Origin: K189A clade bacterium
GTDB taxonomy: Bacteria; Pseudomonadota; Gammaproteobacteria; Pseudomonadales; Azotimanducaceae
Length of the DNA stretch: 51,329 bases
Assembly (NCBI GenBank): GCA_018607725.1
Contig: JABBAY010000168.1
Span: forward strand, 1 to 51,329
Direction: 5' to 3'
Position numbers and translations under genes: made by a program. Shown in pieces: positions 14,770 to 25,920 of this stretch. The notes beneath the pieces were generated by a model. It searched no databases. It was not told where the DNA came from and saw only the letters and a program-made list of their open reading frames with translations. Positions within the stretch are counted from its first letter, which is position 1; every line of letters begins with the position of its first letter.

Positions 14770-16707
14770 ATGTCAGAACACAAGATCTACCCAGTATCCA
14801 AGGCGACTCAGCAACACGCATTTATTGATAGCGAACGTTATGCGCAGATGTACGATGAGTCCATCAATCAACCAGAATCCTTCTGGCCAGCACAGGCTAA
14901 TGAGTTCCTGAGCTGGAGCAAACCCTGGCATACGCTGACAGAGTCTGACTTACAACACGGTCAGGCTGCTTGGTTTATTGGTGGCCAGCTCAACGCCTGC
15001 TACAACTGCCTGGATCGGCACTTAGAGACCCGCGGCGATCAGGTGGCGATCATCTGGGAAGGCGATGATCCTAGTGTCGATGCCAGTCTGACCTACTCGC
15101 AGGTCCACGACAAAGTCTGCCGGCTCGCGAATGTCTTGAAAGATCGTGGCGTAGTTAAGGGCGACCGAGTCTGCATCTATATGCCCATGGTGCCTGAGGC
15201 CGCCTATGCGATGCTGGCGTGCGCCCGGATCGGTGCCGTTCATTCAGTGGTTTTCGGCGGCTTCTCACCGCAGGCACTGCAGGACAGGATTCTCGATTCC
15301 GACTGTCGCACGGTCATCACGGCAGATGAGGGAGTTCGCGGTGGCAAACCCATTCCACTCAAAGCCAACACTGAGCAGGCGCTCCTGGGTTGCCCGAATG
15401 TCGAGACCGTCATTGTCGTCCAACGCACCGGCGCTGATGTGCCCTGGAATAGCACGCGAGATATTCACTACGAAACGGCCATTCAGGCGGCATCAGCGAG
15501 CTGTGATGCGGTCCCTATGGATAGTGAGGACCCACTTTTCATATTGTACACGTCAGGCTCCACTGGCAAACCGAAGGGCGTATTACACACCACTGGCGGT
15601 TATATGCTTCAAGCTGCCATGACCCACAAATACATCTTCGACTATCACGATGGCGATATTTATTGGTGTACTGCGGATGTCGGCTGGGTCACTGGCCACA
15701 CTTATATTATCTATGGCCCCCTCGCCAACGGTGCGACCACACTGATGTTCGAGGGCATACCCACTTACCCGGATGCCGGACGCTGCTGGCAGGTAGTCGA
15801 TAAGCACAAGGTTAATATTTTTTATACAGCACCCACTGCATTGCGAGCCCTGATGGGCCAAGGCAATGAGTTTGTCACCGCCACGTCTCGCGCATCCCTG
15901 CGCCTGCTGGGTAGTGTTGGCGAACCTATCAACCCAGAAGCTTGGGAGTGGTACTACCATATCGTCGGCGCCGAACGCTGTCCGATTGTTGATACCTGGT
16001 GGCAAACTGAAACTGGCGGCATCATGATTTCGCCTTTACCCGGCGCGACACCCCTCAAACCTGGCTCAGCCACTAAACCATTTTTCGGGGTCGAACTGGG
16101 GCTGATGAACACCAACGACGTGCTTATAGAAGGCGCTGGCGAGGGCAACTTGGTGATCACTCGATCATGGCCTGGCCAGATTCGATCGGTCTATGGCGAT
16201 CACGAACGTTGCATCAACACCTATTACTCCACCTACCCCGGCTATTATTTTACGGGTGACGGTGCTCGACGTGACGCTGACGGTTATTATTGGATCACTG
16301 GCCGAGTCGATGATGTCTTGAATGTCTCAGGCCACAGAATGGGCACCGCTGAGGTAGAAAGCGCCTTGGTGCTCCACGAAGCCGTCGCCGAGGCAGCCGT
16401 CGTTGGCTTTCCGCACCCGATCAAAGGCCAGGGGATCTATGCCTATGTCACGTTAATGCATGATGTCGAAGGTACCGAAGCGCTGAGGCAGGAGCTAATG
16501 AATCAGTGCCGAACTGAAATCGGCGCTATCGCCAAACCAGATGTTATTCAGTGGGCGCCCGGCTTGCCAAAAACCCGATCTGGTAAAATCATGCGCAGAA
16601 TACTCCGCAAGATCGCCGCGAATGAACTGGACAACCTTGGCGACACCAGCACACTGGCGGATCCGACCGTGGTTGAAAACTTAATTGCCAATCGACCCGA
16701 CAGCTAG
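14770..16707 (+). CDS. acs: Acetyl-coenzyme A synthetase
   Basis: AMP-forming ligase that turns acetate into acetyl-CoA in the cytoplasm. Length 645 residues is standard. It carries the adenylate-forming signature [12 protein letters not shown], the CoA-site block [45 protein letters not shown], and the C-terminal acetylation site [11 protein letters not shown] with Lys606, the residue silenced by Pat-type acetylation in other bacteria. It follows pgi by three bases. A bidirectional terminator lies between it and the convergent pnp gene. A link to CbrAB control is plausible from position but unproven here. Confidence 0.96.
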   Translation: MSEHKIYPVSKATQQHAFIDSERYAQMYDESINQPESFWPAQANEFLSWSKPWHTLTESDLQHGQAAWFIGGQLNACYNCLDRHLETRGDQVAIIWEGDDPSVDASLTYSQVHDKVCRLANVLKDRGVVKGDRVCIYMPMVPEAAYAMLACARIGAVHSVVFGGFSPQALQDRILDSDCRTVITADEGVRGGKPIPLKANTEQALLGCPNVETVIVVQRTGADVPWNSTRDIHYETAIQAASASCDAVPMDSEDPLFILYTSGSTGKPKGVLHTTGGYMLQAAMTHKYIFDYHDGDIYWCTADVGWVTGHTYIIYGPLANGATTLMFEGIPTYPDAGRCWQVVDKHKVNIFYTAPTALRALMGQGNEFVTATSRASLRLLGSVGEPINPEAWEWYYHIVGAERCPIVDTWWQTETGGIMISPLPGATPLKPGSATKPFFGVELGLMNTNDVLIEGAGEGNLVITRSWPGQIRSVYGDHERCINTYYSTYPGYYFTGDGARRDADGYYWITGRVDDVLNVSGHRMGTAEVESALVLHEAVAEAAVVGFPHPIKGQGIYAYVTLMHDVEGTEALRQELMNQCRTEIGAIAKPDVIQWAPGLPKTRSGKIMRRILRKIAANELDNLGDTSTLADPTVVENLIANRPDS

Positions 16708-16770
16708 TCGAACTCGCGGCATTTTCTTGGTAAAGAAGCTAACGGCTGTTCAGCAAGATAAAAAAAACTG

Positions 16771-16803
16771 AAAAAAAAAGCCGGTCATTGACCGGCTTTT
16801 TTT
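16771..16803. terminator. Bidirectional rho-independent terminator between acs and pnp
   Basis: GCCGGTC and GACCGGC (16780-16786 and 16790-16796) form a perfect 7-bp stem with a three-base ATT loop, flanked by a run of A on the left and T on the right. It can terminate both converging operons. Confidence 0.92.
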
Positions 16804-16820
16804 ATACTCCCTAACAACCC

Positions 16821-18947
16821 TTATTCAGTGGCTGCAGCAGGTGCCTCAGCATCAGCTTGACCGGGCATTTCTTTGATCGAAAGCTTGATCCGCCCGCGAT
16901 CAACATCCAGCACGATGACTTCAATTTCCTGACCTTCAGATAGGAAATCAGTCACTTTCTCGACCCTTTCTTGGGAAATTTGCGAGATGTGCAGCAAACC
17001 GTCTTTACCGGGCAGAATATTAACAAACGCGCCGAAGTCGGCGATTTTGACAACCTTACCCTTATAGATCTGACCCACCTCAGCCTCAGCCGTGATTGCC
17101 AGAATCATCGCGACAGCAGCATCTCGAGACTCGGAACCTTCACCAAAAATAGTGATTGTGCCATTGTCATCAATGTCCACTGATGCGCCTGTTTGCTCAG
17201 TGATGCCACGGATTGTTGCACCACCTTTACCGATAACGTCGCGAATCTTGTCAGCGTCCACCTTCATGGTCACCATCGCTGGTGCATTGGCAGATACAGA
17301 CTCGCGAGATTTATTGATGACTTTATTCATCTCTACCAAGATGAACAGACGCGCGTCTTTAGCCTGAGCTAACGCGACTTCCATAATCTCTTCGGTAATA
17401 CCTTGAATCTTGATGTCCATCTGCAGCGCAGTCACACCCGTATCGGTACCGGCAACCTTGAAATCCATGTCGCCAAGATGATCTTCGTCGCCGAGGATAT
17501 CTGTCAAAATGGCAAAACCATTTTCATCTTTAACGAGACCCATGGCCACACCGGCAACAGGTGCTTTCAGAGGTACACCAGCATCCATCAATGCCAAGCT
17601 AGCGCCACAAACGCTGGCCATTGACGATGAACCGTTAGACTCTGTGATTTCAGACACTACGCGCGTGGTGTAAGGCCAGTCAGCCGCTGCTGGCAGTACC
17701 GCTGCCAAACCACGACGGGCCAGTCGACCATGACCGATCTCACGCCGCTTGGGTCCACCGGAAAAACCAGTCTCGCCAACACTGTAATGAGGGAAGTTAT
17801 AGTGCAACAGGAAATTGTCGCGAAAGCTGCCATGCAGGGCATCAATGATCGCCGCATCGCGCATAGAACCTAACGTGGTCGTGACGATGGCTTGAGTCTC
17901 ACCCCGAGTGAACAAAGCTGAGCCGTGAGCCTTTGGCAAGAGGCCGACTTCTACGCTGATCGGCCTGACAGTGGTCGTGTCGCGACCGTCGATTCGAGGC
18001 TCACCAGCAATGATACGCTGACGAACAATTTTCTTTTCAAGCTTGGCAAAAACACCAGATATATCGCCCGCAGCGACACCGTTAGCCGCATCGGCCAGCT
18101 CAGCAATCGCCTGATCGCGCAGCGCGCCGATCTGGTCCTGGCGAGCCATCTTGTCGACGACCTGGTATGCCGTACCGACGCCTGCAGCAAATTTATCACT
18201 AACAGCCGCAGTCAGTGACTCATTGACAGCTTCTGGCTGCCAATCCCAAGCCGCTTTACCTGCCTCAGCTTTTAATTCGTTGATCGCATGGATCACGACC
18301 TGCATTTCCTGGTGAGCGAATAACACGCCACCCAGCATTTGGTCTTCGGTTAATTCTTTAGCTTGTGACTCAACCATCAGTACCGCATCTGCAGTACCGG
18401 CAACCACCATATCAAGATCGGAGGTCGCGAGGGCAGCATAGCCAGGGTTCAAAATGTAGCCGTCTTCAGTAAAACCGACGCGCGCAGCACCAATAGGTCC
18501 GCTGAAAGGGATACCAGACAATGCTAATGCGGCAGAAGTACCGATCATGGCAATAATATCGGGATCAACATCTTTCGCTGCAGAAATCACCTGACAAGTG
18601 ACCTGAACTTCGTTCATGAAGCCCTTAGGAAACAACGGCCGAATGGGACGGTCGATAAGACGTGATGTCAGCGTTTCTTTCTCAGAAGGACGACCTTCAC
18701 GCTTGAAAAAGCCACCGGGAATTTTACCGGCCGCATAAGTTTTTTCTTCGTAGTTTACCGTCAGGGGGAAAAAGTCCTGATTCGGCTTTGCTTCCCTACG
18801 GCCAACAACGGCCACAAGTACGGTAGTTTCTGCCATGGTCACAACGACAGCAGCAGTAGCTTGTCTGGCAATCTTGCCAGTCTCGATGACGACGTCATGG
18901 CCGCCATATTTAAATTGTTTTCTTATAGGATTCACACTTTTCTCCAA
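16821..18947 (-). CDS. pnp: Polyribonucleotide nucleotidyltransferase (PNPase)
   Basis: A 3'-to-5' phosphorolytic exoribonuclease of the RNA degradosome; 708 residues. There are two RNase PH domains separated by an alpha-helical linker. The second contains [20 protein letters not shown] and the catalytic acidic loop [15 protein letters not shown]. Next come a KH domain ([12 protein letters not shown]) and a C-terminal S1 domain ([20 protein letters not shown]), ending in a short Ala/Glu-rich tail. It is the last gene of the nusA-infB-rbfA-truB-rpsO-pnp cluster. A long hairpin in the rpsO-pnp gap is a candidate RNase III site for the autoregulation known from E. coli. Confidence 0.97.
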   Translation of the reverse strand: MEKSVNPIRKQFKYGGHDVVIETGKIARQATAAVVVTMAETTVLVAVVGRREAKPNQDFFPLTVNYEEKTYAAGKIPGGFFKREGRPSEKETLTSRLIDRPIRPLFPKGFMNEVQVTCQVISAAKDVDPDIIAMIGTSAALALSGIPFSGPIGAARVGFTEDGYILNPGYAALATSDLDMVVAGTADAVLMVESQAKELTEDQMLGGVLFAHQEMQVVIHAINELKAEAGKAAWDWQPEAVNESLTAAVSDKFAAGVGTAYQVVDKMARQDQIGALRDQAIAELADAANGVAAGDISGVFAKLEKKIVRQRIIAGEPRIDGRDTTTVRPISVEVGLLPKAHGSALFTRGETQAIVTTTLGSMRDAAIIDALHGSFRDNFLLHYNFPHYSVGETGFSGGPKRREIGHGRLARRGLAAVLPAAADWPYTTRVVSEITESNGSSSMASVCGASLALMDAGVPLKAPVAGVAMGLVKDENGFAILTDILGDEDHLGDMDFKVAGTDTGVTALQMDIKIQGITEEIMEVALAQAKDARLFILVEMNKVINKSRESVSANAPAMVTMKVDADKIRDVIGKGGATIRGITEQTGASVDIDDNGTITIFGEGSESRDAAVAMILAITAEAEVGQIYKGKVVKIADFGAFVNILPGKDGLLHISQISQERVEKVTDFLSEGQEIEVIVLDVDRGRIKLSIKEMPGQADAEAPAAATE

Positions 18948-18973
18948 TCAGGTTCTAGTGGCTGCCGCCCATA

Positions 18974-19020
18974 ACGATACACTGCCTACTTACCGGGTGC
19001 CTGCACCAGGTAAGTATCGT
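18974..19020 (-). promoter_or_regulatory. Long hairpin in the rpsO-pnp intergenic leader (possible RNase III/PNPase control site)
   Basis: On the minus-strand RNA, TACTTACC/GGTAAGTA (18987-18994 with 19009-19016) and GGTGC/GCACC (18996-19000 with 19003-19007) form a long stem with one g-a mismatch and a tiny loop. ACGA at 18974-18977 and TCGT at 19017-19020 extend it around a bulge. There is no T-run, so it is not a typical terminator. In E. coli a double-stranded pnp leader is cut by RNase III and then bound by PNPase; the same role is inferred here. Confidence 0.55.
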
Positions 19021-19056
19021 GCCCAACTCGTCAGAGCGTACAGCGGGGACAGGTCT

Positions 19057-19326
19057 CTACTTTCGCAGACCAAGTCGGCTGATAAGCGAAGCATATCGAT
19101 CTACGCTCTTGCTCTTCAGGTAATTCAACAACTTGCGACGCTGACTCACCATCCGCAGCAAACCTACGCGAGAATGGTGATCATGAATGTGCTCTTTGAA
19201 ATGTGACTGAAGCGCTTCAATATTCGCAGTCAACAATGCAACCTGTACTTCTGGCGATCCAGAGTCATTTTCTACAATGCCAAAGTCTTTGACGATTTCA
19301 GCTTTCTTTTCTGCTGTTAGTGCCAT
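19057..19326 (-). CDS. rpsO: 30S ribosomal protein S15
   Basis: S15 binds 16S rRNA in the central domain and helps assemble the 30S platform. The 89-residue product starting [16 protein letters not shown] is the exact family length and reads through [40 protein letters not shown] and [16 protein letters not shown]. An in-frame upstream start would add five residues without family support. It lies between truB and pnp, as in most Gammaproteobacteria. Confidence 0.97.
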   Translation of the reverse strand: MALTAEKKAEIVKDFGIVENDSGSPEVQVALLTANIEALQSHFKEHIHDHHSRVGLLRMVSQRRKLLNYLKSKSVDRYASLISRLGLRK

Positions 19327-19394
19327 TTTAGTTCTCTCCAATATGCATAATTAAGTTACACAGCGGTCCGCGCATATTTGCAGATAGCCGTACG

Positions 19395-20354
19395 TTAGCT
19401 TGCTGATGACGCCACTAGTCTTTTCGGCGCCACTCTTCCATCTTCCAGAATCTCGCCGACACCCAGGAATTCTAATGCCTGATCGTCCGTAGCCTCTGAA
19501 AAAATTCTTACCCAACCGGCAGTGGGCGCCTTGGCAATTTGCACTGCCTGGCCTTGTTTGAAAAATATCGCCGTAAAATCTGGCACTTCAAGTGCCGGCC
19601 AATCGCTGACAATGTCCGCGACGGGCAATAGCCTCTGATCAAGCCCATCGAAACCCTGGGCTTGCACCAAGGCTTCAAGTTCTTCCAATGTCATCGCCTG
19701 GTCCAGATTAAAGGGACCAGAGGCCAGGCGTCGGAGACCGACCACATGCGCGCCGCAGCCTAACACTTTACCCAGGTCCTCTGCCAGTGTTCTGACATAA
19801 GTCCCTTTGCTGCAGGTGATATTCAGTACCAACTCATCGGCACTGAATTCTTCTACTTCAAGCTTGAAGATCGTCACAGGTCGCGCCTTACGCTCGATCT
19901 CAATCCCCTGTCGAGCCAGTTTGTAAAGCGGCTGACCATTAACCTTCAAGGCGCTGTACATGGGCGGAATCTGTTCGATTTCACCCCTGAACTGCGATGC
20001 TGCAGCTTCAAGCATTACCTTGTCTAGCGCCGGCACTGGTGCTTCATCGATCACATTGCCATCAGCATCACCGCTGTCGGTGGTCACTCCAAGCTTGATG
20101 CGGGCGCGGTATTGTTTATTTGCATCCAACAAAAACTGCGAAAATTTTGTCGCCTCACCAAAACACAATGGCAGAAGGCCTGTTGCTAATGGATCAAGAC
20201 TACCGGTATGGCCCGCCTTATTCGCATCGAACAAGCCTTTCGCCATTTGCAAAGCGCCGTTGGAGGTAACGCCCGCGGGCTTGTCCAGAATAAGAATGCC
20301 ATCGACTTGGCGACCACGCGCGCGTCGATTGTTTCTACCGCCAGGTCTAGCCAT
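19395..20354 (-). CDS. truB: tRNA pseudouridine(55) synthase
   Basis: Makes pseudouridine 55 in the T-loop of most tRNAs. The chosen ATG at 20354 gives 319 residues, MARPGGRNNRRARGRQ, the usual N-terminus, and overlaps the rbfA stop by eight bases; a longer frame into rbfA exists but is not family-like. The catalytic aspartate is in GSLDPLATGLLPLCFGEATK, preceded by GILILDKPAGVTSN. Downstream are the RCSKGTYVR-like CSKGTYVRTLAEDLG and a C-terminal PUA-type domain. It is part of the infB-rbfA-truB-rpsO-pnp series. Confidence 0.95.
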   Translation of the reverse strand: MARPGGRNNRRARGRQVDGILILDKPAGVTSNGALQMAKGLFDANKAGHTGSLDPLATGLLPLCFGEATKFSQFLLDANKQYRARIKLGVTTDSGDADGNVIDEAPVPALDKVMLEAAASQFRGEIEQIPPMYSALKVNGQPLYKLARQGIEIERKARPVTIFKLEVEEFSADELVLNITCSKGTYVRTLAEDLGKVLGCGAHVVGLRRLASGPFNLDQAMTLEELEALVQAQGFDGLDQRLLPVADIVSDWPALEVPDFTAIFFKQGQAVQIAKAPTAGWVRIFSEATDDQALEFLGVGEILEDGRVAPKRLVASSAS

Positions 20355-20763
20355 CTGTCGGTTTAGCCTCATCGCTATCGGCCAGCTCAGGGGGCAATTG
20401 AGCATCACGGGCACGCGCCGCATGAATAACCCGATCCATGTGCGCACCGTTCTCAACGGTACTATCGAAGTGAAACCGTAACCGTGGCGTAATGCGTGTC
20501 GTCAGTGACTTGGCTAACTGACTGCGTAGAAAACCTGCAGCACTATTCAGCACTTCCTCACCTTCTAGGACATTGGTCTCGGACATATCCTGAGCGATGA
20601 GCGTAAAGTAGACATCCGCATAGGCGAGGTCACGGCTGACCTTGACCTCGCTGATGGTGACCATGCCGACCCGTGGGTCTTTGACTTCTCGCTGGATCAG
20701 CGTCGCCAGCTCACGCTGGATATGGTCACCGACCCGGCGCCCACGGCTAAATTCTTTAGGCAC
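20347..20763 (-). CDS. rbfA: 30S ribosome-binding factor A
   Basis: RbfA is a KH-like assembly factor that binds the 30S subunit near helix 1 of 16S rRNA and is needed for late maturation and cold growth. The 138-residue protein begins with the typical RGRRVGDHIQRELATLIQREV and contains DPRVGMVTISEVKVSRDLAYADVYFT. Its C-terminal tail is acidic and disordered. It lies 37 bases downstream of infB and overlaps truB. Confidence 0.95.
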   Translation of the reverse strand: MPKEFSRGRRVGDHIQRELATLIQREVKDPRVGMVTISEVKVSRDLAYADVYFTLIAQDMSETNVLEGEEVLNSAAGFLRSQLAKSLTTRITPRLRFHFDSTVENGAHMDRVIHAARARDAQLPPELADSDEAKPTDG

Positions 20764-20800
20764 TGATTACTCTCATGTTGCGACGTTGAAATGACATCCG

Positions 20801-23446
20801 TTACAGTTTCCGCGCAACTTCGCGGATATCAAAGACTTCGATTTGATCTCCGACTTTGACGTCATTGTAATTACGCACACCAATACCACACTCGGTGCCA
20901 CGTTTAACCTGGGCAACTTCTTCTTTATAGTGGCGCAGAGATTCCAGTTCGCCCTCATAGATGACAACGCTGTCGCGCAAGACCCTGATCTTTTTGTCCT
21001 TGAAGACCGTGCCTTCAATCACCATACAACCGGCGACATTACCAAATTTCTTCGAATCAAAGACGTCCTTGACCTCAGCGATACCAACGATATCCTCGCG
21101 GACTTCAGGGGACAACATGCCAGACAGGGCCGCCTTCACGTCGTCCACAAGATCATAGATGACTTTGTAGTAACGCAAATCCAAGCCTTCGGCATCTACC
21201 AAACGACGGCCCGCAGTATCAGCCCGAACGTTAAAGCCAAAAATTACTGCTCCAGAAGTCTGGGCGTAGCTCACATCAGACTCGGTAATACCACCGACTC
21301 CGGAATGCACGACATTCACTTTGACCTCATCGTTACCCATCTCCTTGAGCGAGGAAATAATAGCCTCAAGGGAACCGCGGACGTCGGCTTTGACGACAAC
21401 GTTCAGGTAGTTGACTTCATTGGCGCTGAAACTCAACAACAAGTTATCGAGACTCACCGCGGGCGTAGCCAAACGTTCTTCTTTTGCTCGATGCATTCTG
21501 AAATCTGCCACTTCTCTGGCGGTGCGCTCATCCCTAGCCACTTGGAATGTATCTCCAGCCGCCGGCGTGCCATTCAGCCCGAGGATCGCCACGGGCGTTG
21601 CAGGACCGGCAGTCTTCAGGGCTTTACCATGTTCGTCGATCAAGGCCCTGGCGCGACCGAAATGTTCGCCGGCAACGATAATGTCGCCTTGCTGCAACGT
21701 ACCATTTTGCACCAACAAAGTGGCAACAGGACCACGGCCTTTATCCAATTCAGACTCAATAATGATGCCGCGGGCGGGGCCTTCAAATACGGCCTTGAGC
21801 TCGAGTAGTTCGGCCTGAAGCAGTACGGCTTCCAGCAGATTATCAATACCATCTCCGGTCAGCGCCGAGACTTCGATAAACTGTGTATCACCGCCCCAGT
21901 CTTCTGGGATAACGCCTTTAGCCACCAATTCGTTTTTAACGCGATCTGGCTCAGCGCCTTCTTTGTCCATCTTATTCAGCGCAACAACGATCGGCGCATT
22001 AGCCGCCTGCGCGTGCTTGATCGCTTCTTCTGTCTGGGGCATAACACCATCATCAGCAGCAACAACTAATATCACGATATCTGTTGCGGTCGCGCCTCGC
22101 GCTCGCATGGCGCTGAACGCGGCATGACCTGGCGTGTCGATAAAGCATATTTCGCCATGCTCTGTTTTGACCTTATAGGCACCGATGTGCTGAGTGATAC
22201 CACCGGCCTCACCTTTTGCTACCCGAGAGTTACGAATATAGTCCAGCAACGACGTCTTACCATGGTCAACATGACCCATCACTGTCACAACTGGAGAACG
22301 CACCTTCTGTTCGCCTTCATGCAGCATGTCTTCGTGCAAATTCTTTTCGATTTCGTTGTCTGCCACCGTCTTTACGGCGTGGCCAAACTCTTCAGCGACC
22401 ATCATCGCCGTTTCCTGATCGATAGTCTGATTGATTGTCGCCATCACGCCCAAGCTCATCAACGCCTTGATAACCTGCGTGGCCTTGATAGACATTTTCT
22501 GCGCCAGCTGCGCGACCGTGATCGTCTCGCCGATTTCCACTTCGCGTTTTATCTCTTCTGTAGGAGCCTTGAATTGATGTTTTGGGCCAGCAGGCTTCGC
22601 TTTCGAGCGCTTGCCACGAGAGGCCGAAAGTCCAAGGGTAGACGTTTCTGGCGTACCACCAACAATGAGCTCGTCGCCTTCATCTTCAAGCAAGGCTTCG
22701 ACCCGACGTTTTCTACCACCCTGGCGGACTCGCTTCTCTTTCGTGTCGGCATCATCCAGATCGCTGCGGTCGCGCTTATCTTTTCGCGCACTAACTCTGA
22801 GCTCTTCAAGCTCCTTCTCGGTGGCCGGCCGGCCTTCAGTTTTCGCACCTTCCTTGGCAGCCCCCGCCTTGTTCGCTTCTTCCCTGGCAGTCTGAGCTAA
22901 CAGTTCAGCTGCAAGAGCTTGCGCCTCTTCCCGCCGCCGCTCAGCGTCGGCTGCCGCTTCAGCCTGGGCTGCTCTGCGCATCGCCTGCGCGGCCACTGCT
23001 GGATCAATAACCTCTGGCACAACCGGCTCAACCGGTGCACTGACAACATCCGGAATGTCAGCCGCGGGGACGCTTTCGATAGCCGCGGCCTCAGGGGCCT
23101 CGACGGTCGCAGCTGCTGCCGGCGCTACTGCGGGAGCATCTTCCACATCTGCTCGAACGTAGGTGCGCTTCTTTCGAACTTCAACATTGACGGTTCGGCC
23201 ACGCCCTGCAGAACCCGCTGTCTTTAGCGTACTCAGCGTACGGCGCTTCAAGGTGATTTTGGCGGGCGCCTCATCGGATTCACCGTGACTTTTCTTAATG
23301 TGCGTCAGTAAAGACTGCTTTTCGTCTTCGCTAACTAGGTCGGTCTCACTTTTTTGAGGCAGGCCCGCTTCTTGCATTTGCTGCAATAACCGATCAACCG
23401 GCGTACCAACAGATTCCGCCAGTTGCGATACAGTTACATCTGCCAT
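20801..23446 (-). CDS. infB: Translation initiation factor IF-2
   Basis: GTPase that brings initiator tRNA to the 30S subunit. Of 881 residues, 1-50 form the IF2N domain ([21 protein letters not shown]). A long Ala/Glu/Arg-rich linker runs to about 300, followed by a second IF2N-like domain ([25 protein letters not shown], 25 residues in the protein). The G domain has GHVDHGKT at 391-398, DTPGHAAF and NKMD. Domains II-IV follow, with [18 protein letters not shown] near the end. The initiator tRNA it binds is encoded upstream in the same cluster at 25829-25905. The 162-base gap to nusA holds 14-base repeats. Confidence 0.97.
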   Translation of the reverse strand: MADVTVSQLAESVGTPVDRLLQQMQEAGLPQKSETDLVSEDEKQSLLTHIKKSHGESDEAPAKITLKRRTLSTLKTAGSAGRGRTVNVEVRKKRTYVRADVEDAPAVAPAAAATVEAPEAAAIESVPAADIPDVVSAPVEPVVPEVIDPAVAAQAMRRAAQAEAAADAERRREEAQALAAELLAQTAREEANKAGAAKEGAKTEGRPATEKELEELRVSARKDKRDRSDLDDADTKEKRVRQGGRKRRVEALLEDEGDELIVGGTPETSTLGLSASRGKRSKAKPAGPKHQFKAPTEEIKREVEIGETITVAQLAQKMSIKATQVIKALMSLGVMATINQTIDQETAMMVAEEFGHAVKTVADNEIEKNLHEDMLHEGEQKVRSPVVTVMGHVDHGKTSLLDYIRNSRVAKGEAGGITQHIGAYKVKTEHGEICFIDTPGHAAFSAMRARGATATDIVILVVAADDGVMPQTEEAIKHAQAANAPIVVALNKMDKEGAEPDRVKNELVAKGVIPEDWGGDTQFIEVSALTGDGIDNLLEAVLLQAELLELKAVFEGPARGIIIESELDKGRGPVATLLVQNGTLQQGDIIVAGEHFGRARALIDEHGKALKTAGPATPVAILGLNGTPAAGDTFQVARDERTAREVADFRMHRAKEERLATPAVSLDNLLLSFSANEVNYLNVVVKADVRGSLEAIISSLKEMGNDEVKVNVVHSGVGGITESDVSYAQTSGAVIFGFNVRADTAGRRLVDAEGLDLRYYKVIYDLVDDVKAALSGMLSPEVREDIVGIAEVKDVFDSKKFGNVAGCMVIEGTVFKDKKIRVLRDSVVIYEGELESLRHYKEEVAQVKRGTECGIGVRNYNDVKVGDQIEVFDIREVARKL

Positions 23447-23580
23447 CTACAATATCCCCGTAGTGTTAAAACCGACTACATTCACAGCCTAATTGCCTAT
23501 CCCATCAACGTCTTTCAAGACCCGAAATTTCTGATCCTGATACGCGTTCCTTACGCCTCTTCCGAGGTTGCTCTTTCGAG

Positions 23581-23622
23581 CTACTCGTCCAAGCCTACTC
23601 TTCCAAGCCTATTCTTCTAAAA
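23581..23622 (-). repeat. 14-bp tandem repeats over the nusA stop codon
   Basis: Three adjacent 14-bp units, two nearly identical (CTACTCGTCCAAGC and CTACTCTTCCAAGC on the plus strand) and one diverged unit (CTATTCTTCTAAAA) that includes the nusA stop. Read on the minus strand each unit ends in TAG, so the stop codon appears three times at 14-base spacing. Probably replication slippage. The rest of the gap to infB (23447-23580) holds no gene. Confidence 0.8.
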
Positions 23623-25099
23623 ACCAGGGCGCCCGTGCCGTCATAATTAGCTCACCGGCCCTGGCTTCGTCTAGTCCTTCAACATCGGCCAGGTCATCAA
23701 CCGCCTGTTCCGCAAGGTCTTCCATAGTAATAACACCCATCTTCGCCAACTGATAGGCTAAACGCGTATCCATACCTTCCATCTCAAGCAAATCCTGTGC
23801 AGGCTCGACGCTATCAAGCTTTTCTTCCTTGGCGAGTTCGATCATTGTCAGCGCGCTCTTGGCCCGGCTGCGCAATTCCTCGACGATGGCCTCATCGAAG
23901 CCTTCGATCGCCAGCATTTCCTCGATCGGTACGTAAGCAATTTCTTCGAGACTGCTAAAACCTTCCTCGACCAAGACGACCGCTACGTCCTCATCCACGT
24001 CAAGCTGCTCCATGAACGATTCCATCACAGAGCCGGCCTCTTCCTCGTGTTTTTCAGCAGCGTCTTCAACGGTCATCACATTGAGTTCCCAGCCGACAAG
24101 CTCGCTGGCCAGTTTGACGTTCTGGCCGCCACGACCAATGGCCTGAGCCAGATTATCTGCACTCACGGCAATATCCATGCTGCGCGTTTCTTCATCCACA
24201 ACGATGGAGACGACCTCGGCAGGCGACATCGCATTAATCGCGAGTTGCGCGACATTATCGGCCCATAAGACGATATCGATTCGCTCATTACCAAGCTCAC
24301 CAGAGACTGCTTGCACCCGAGAACCGCGCATACCAACGCAGGCACCAATCGGATCGATTCGGCCATCATTGGTCTTCACCGCGATTTTTGCACGCGAACC
24401 GGCATCACGGGCCGCACCTAGAATCTCGATCACGCCGTCGGATATTTCTGGCACTTCAATTTTAAAGAGTTCGATAAGCATAGCCGGCGAAGTTCTTGAT
24501 AGCGCCAGTTGCGGTCCCCGTGACTCGGGACGAATTTCTTTCAGCAATGCTCGGAGTCGGTCACCGACCCGAAATGTTTCGCGGGGAATCCAGTCTTCAC
24601 GTGGCAACACTGCTTCGGCGTTATTCCCTAGATCAACGATCACCGCATCGCGGGTGACTTTCTTGACCTGGCCGTTCACTAACTCACCGACTCGAGTACG
24701 GTAAGCCTCGACGACTTGAGCACGTTCAGCTTCGCGAACCTTCTGGACGATAACCTGCTTGGCGGTCTGCGCTGCAATCCGTCCAAACTCAACAGACTCA
24801 ACGGGTTCTTCGTAATAATCACCCACTTGCAGCGTCGGATCTTTTTCCTCTGCATCTGTGATGTGCAGCAGCGCCGCCGGAAATTCCATTTCGTCGTTGT
24901 CGCCAATCACCCGCCATCGACGGAAGGTTTCATACTCACCGGTGACTTGATCAATGGCTACGCGCAGATCGACATCATCGCCGTAACGCTTCTTGGTTGC
25001 TGTTGCCAGCGCAACTTCGAGCGCGTCAATGATGACAGCCTCGGGAACACCCTTTTCATTCGAAACTGACTCGACAACCAATAAAATTTCTTTACCCAT
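23609..25099 (-). CDS. nusA: Transcription termination/antitermination protein NusA
   Basis: NusA binds RNA polymerase and controls pausing, termination and antitermination. The ATG at 25099 gives 496 residues, [18 protein letters not shown], almost exactly the E. coli length; a longer frame adds 16 unlikely residues. Domains in order are the N-terminal polymerase-binding domain, S1 (near [23 protein letters not shown]), KH1 and KH2 ([35 protein letters not shown]), and two acidic helix-hairpin repeats at the C-terminus, typical of Gammaproteobacteria. It lies 53 bases after rimP. Confidence 0.97.
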   Translation of the reverse strand: MGKEILLVVESVSNEKGVPEAVIIDALEVALATATKKRYGDDVDLRVAIDQVTGEYETFRRWRVIGDNDEMEFPAALLHITDAEEKDPTLQVGDYYEEPVESVEFGRIAAQTAKQVIVQKVREAERAQVVEAYRTRVGELVNGQVKKVTRDAVIVDLGNNAEAVLPREDWIPRETFRVGDRLRALLKEIRPESRGPQLALSRTSPAMLIELFKIEVPEISDGVIEILGAARDAGSRAKIAVKTNDGRIDPIGACVGMRGSRVQAVSGELGNERIDIVLWADNVAQLAINAMSPAEVVSIVVDEETRSMDIAVSADNLAQAIGRGGQNVKLASELVGWELNVMTVEDAAEKHEEEAGSVMESFMEQLDVDEDVAVVLVEEGFSSLEEIAYVPIEEMLAIEGFDEAIVEELRSRAKSALTMIELAKEEKLDSVEPAQDLLEMEGMDTRLAYQLAKMGVITMEDLAEQAVDDLADVEGLDEARAGELIMTARAPWFLEE

Positions 25100-25152
25100 T
25101 ATACTGCCCCAATCTGACAATTTTGCTGGGTCTGCGCCAGCCCACATCAGCC

Positions 25153-25605
25153 TTACTTATATTCAGGAACCACATTCGCCCGATCTATTTGCTCAATGGG
25201 GAACAAGGTTTCCTCATCACCCATTCGGACGACGACCTCATCCCCTTCTATGCCACATAACAGACCAGTGAAACGACGCTTGCCGTTAAATGGCTTGCTC
25301 AGGCTGAGTTTTACCTTCGAGCCTTTAAAAGCCTCATACTGTGCCAGCGTATACAGACGTCGATCGAGTCCTGGTGACGACACCTCCAGGGTGTAATTAC
25401 CTCGTATCGGATCTTCGACCTCTAATACGCCACTTAGTTGGCGACTGACCTTCGCGCAATCGTCTACTTCAATACCAGCAGGCGCGTCGATGTAGATCTT
25501 CAGCAAAGATTGTCTGCCTTGGGTTTGATGCTCAAAACCCCACAACTCATACCCAAGCCCGATAACGACCGGTTCGATCAGCGCTTTTAAATCCTTATTC
25601 AACAA
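25153..25605 (-). CDS. rimP: Ribosome maturation factor RimP
   Basis: RimP binds the 30S subunit early and supports S12 docking and pseudoknot formation. At 150 residues it matches the E. coli protein. It shows the N-terminal alpha/beta domain ([24 protein letters not shown]), the conserved [15 protein letters not shown] and [17 protein letters not shown], and the C-terminal SH3-like barrel. It is the first protein gene of the rimP-nusA-infB operon and is preceded by a leader with its own promoter and terminator hairpin. Confidence 0.95.
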   Translation of the reverse strand: MLNKDLKALIEPVVIGLGYELWGFEHQTQGRQSLLKIYIDAPAGIEVDDCAKVSRQLSGVLEVEDPIRGNYTLEVSSPGLDRRLYTLAQYEAFKGSKVKLSLSKPFNGKRRFTGLLCGIEGDEVVVRMGDEETLFPIEQIDRANVVPEYK

Positions 25606-25682
25606 GCCTGCCCTAAAAGTGGTTACATTCCAAAAATCACGCTAACCAGCGCAACACCCTGCAAAACCGCTATCCCTGAAAC

Positions 25683-25705
25683 AAAAAATGGGCCAACAGC
25701 CCATT
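25683..25705 (-). terminator. Leader terminator/attenuator upstream of rimP
   Basis: On the minus strand AATGGGC, loop TGTTG, GCCCATT is followed by TTTT, a compact rho-independent terminator. It lies about 60 bases after the predicted start of a sigma-70 promoter and 78 bases before the rimP start codon, so it would stop transcription in the leader unless read through. NusA-dependent readthrough of leader terminators is known for the E. coli metY-rimP-nusA operon; the parallel is inference. Confidence 0.65.
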
Positions 25706-25764
25706 CCAATAACCGGACATATGGGCCAGTTTTACAGCGCACATTCCTTTCGCAGCGCCTGAGA

Positions 25765-25792
25765 ATGATAATTCCCGAGCTTGCGTTAACAA
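25765..25792 (-). promoter_or_regulatory. Sigma-70 promoter for the rimP-nusA-infB operon
   Basis: On the minus strand a -35 TTGTTA (25787-25792) and a -10 TATCAT (25765-25770) are spaced by 16 bases. The -35 overlaps the T-run of the initiator-tRNA terminator, so the operon restarts transcription just after the tRNA unit ends. Confidence 0.55.
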
Positions 25793-25816
25793 AAAGCCCC
25801 TAATGAGGGGCTTTTT
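25791..25816 (-). terminator. Rho-independent terminator after initiator tRNA
   Basis: AAAAAGCCCC and GGGGCTTTTT form a perfect 10-bp stem around a six-base loop, with the T-rich arm at the 3' side. It begins 12 bases beyond the CCA end of the tRNA on the minus strand and separates the tRNA transcript from rimP. Confidence 0.9.
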
Positions 25817-25828
25817 GGTCCAAATTAT

Positions 25829-25905
<77 letters not shown>

Positions 25906-25920
25906 TCAACAAGGAGCGGA

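Noticed and set aside
20843-21808. Plus-strand ORF of 321 codons opposite infB
   Set aside because: It is an antisense shadow of the IF-2 gene, with no domain I recognise and no upstream signals.
22124-22900. Plus-strand ORF of 258 codons opposite infB
   Set aside because: It is an antisense shadow of the IF-2 G domain and linker, rich in Arg, Leu and Phe as expected from reversed codons.
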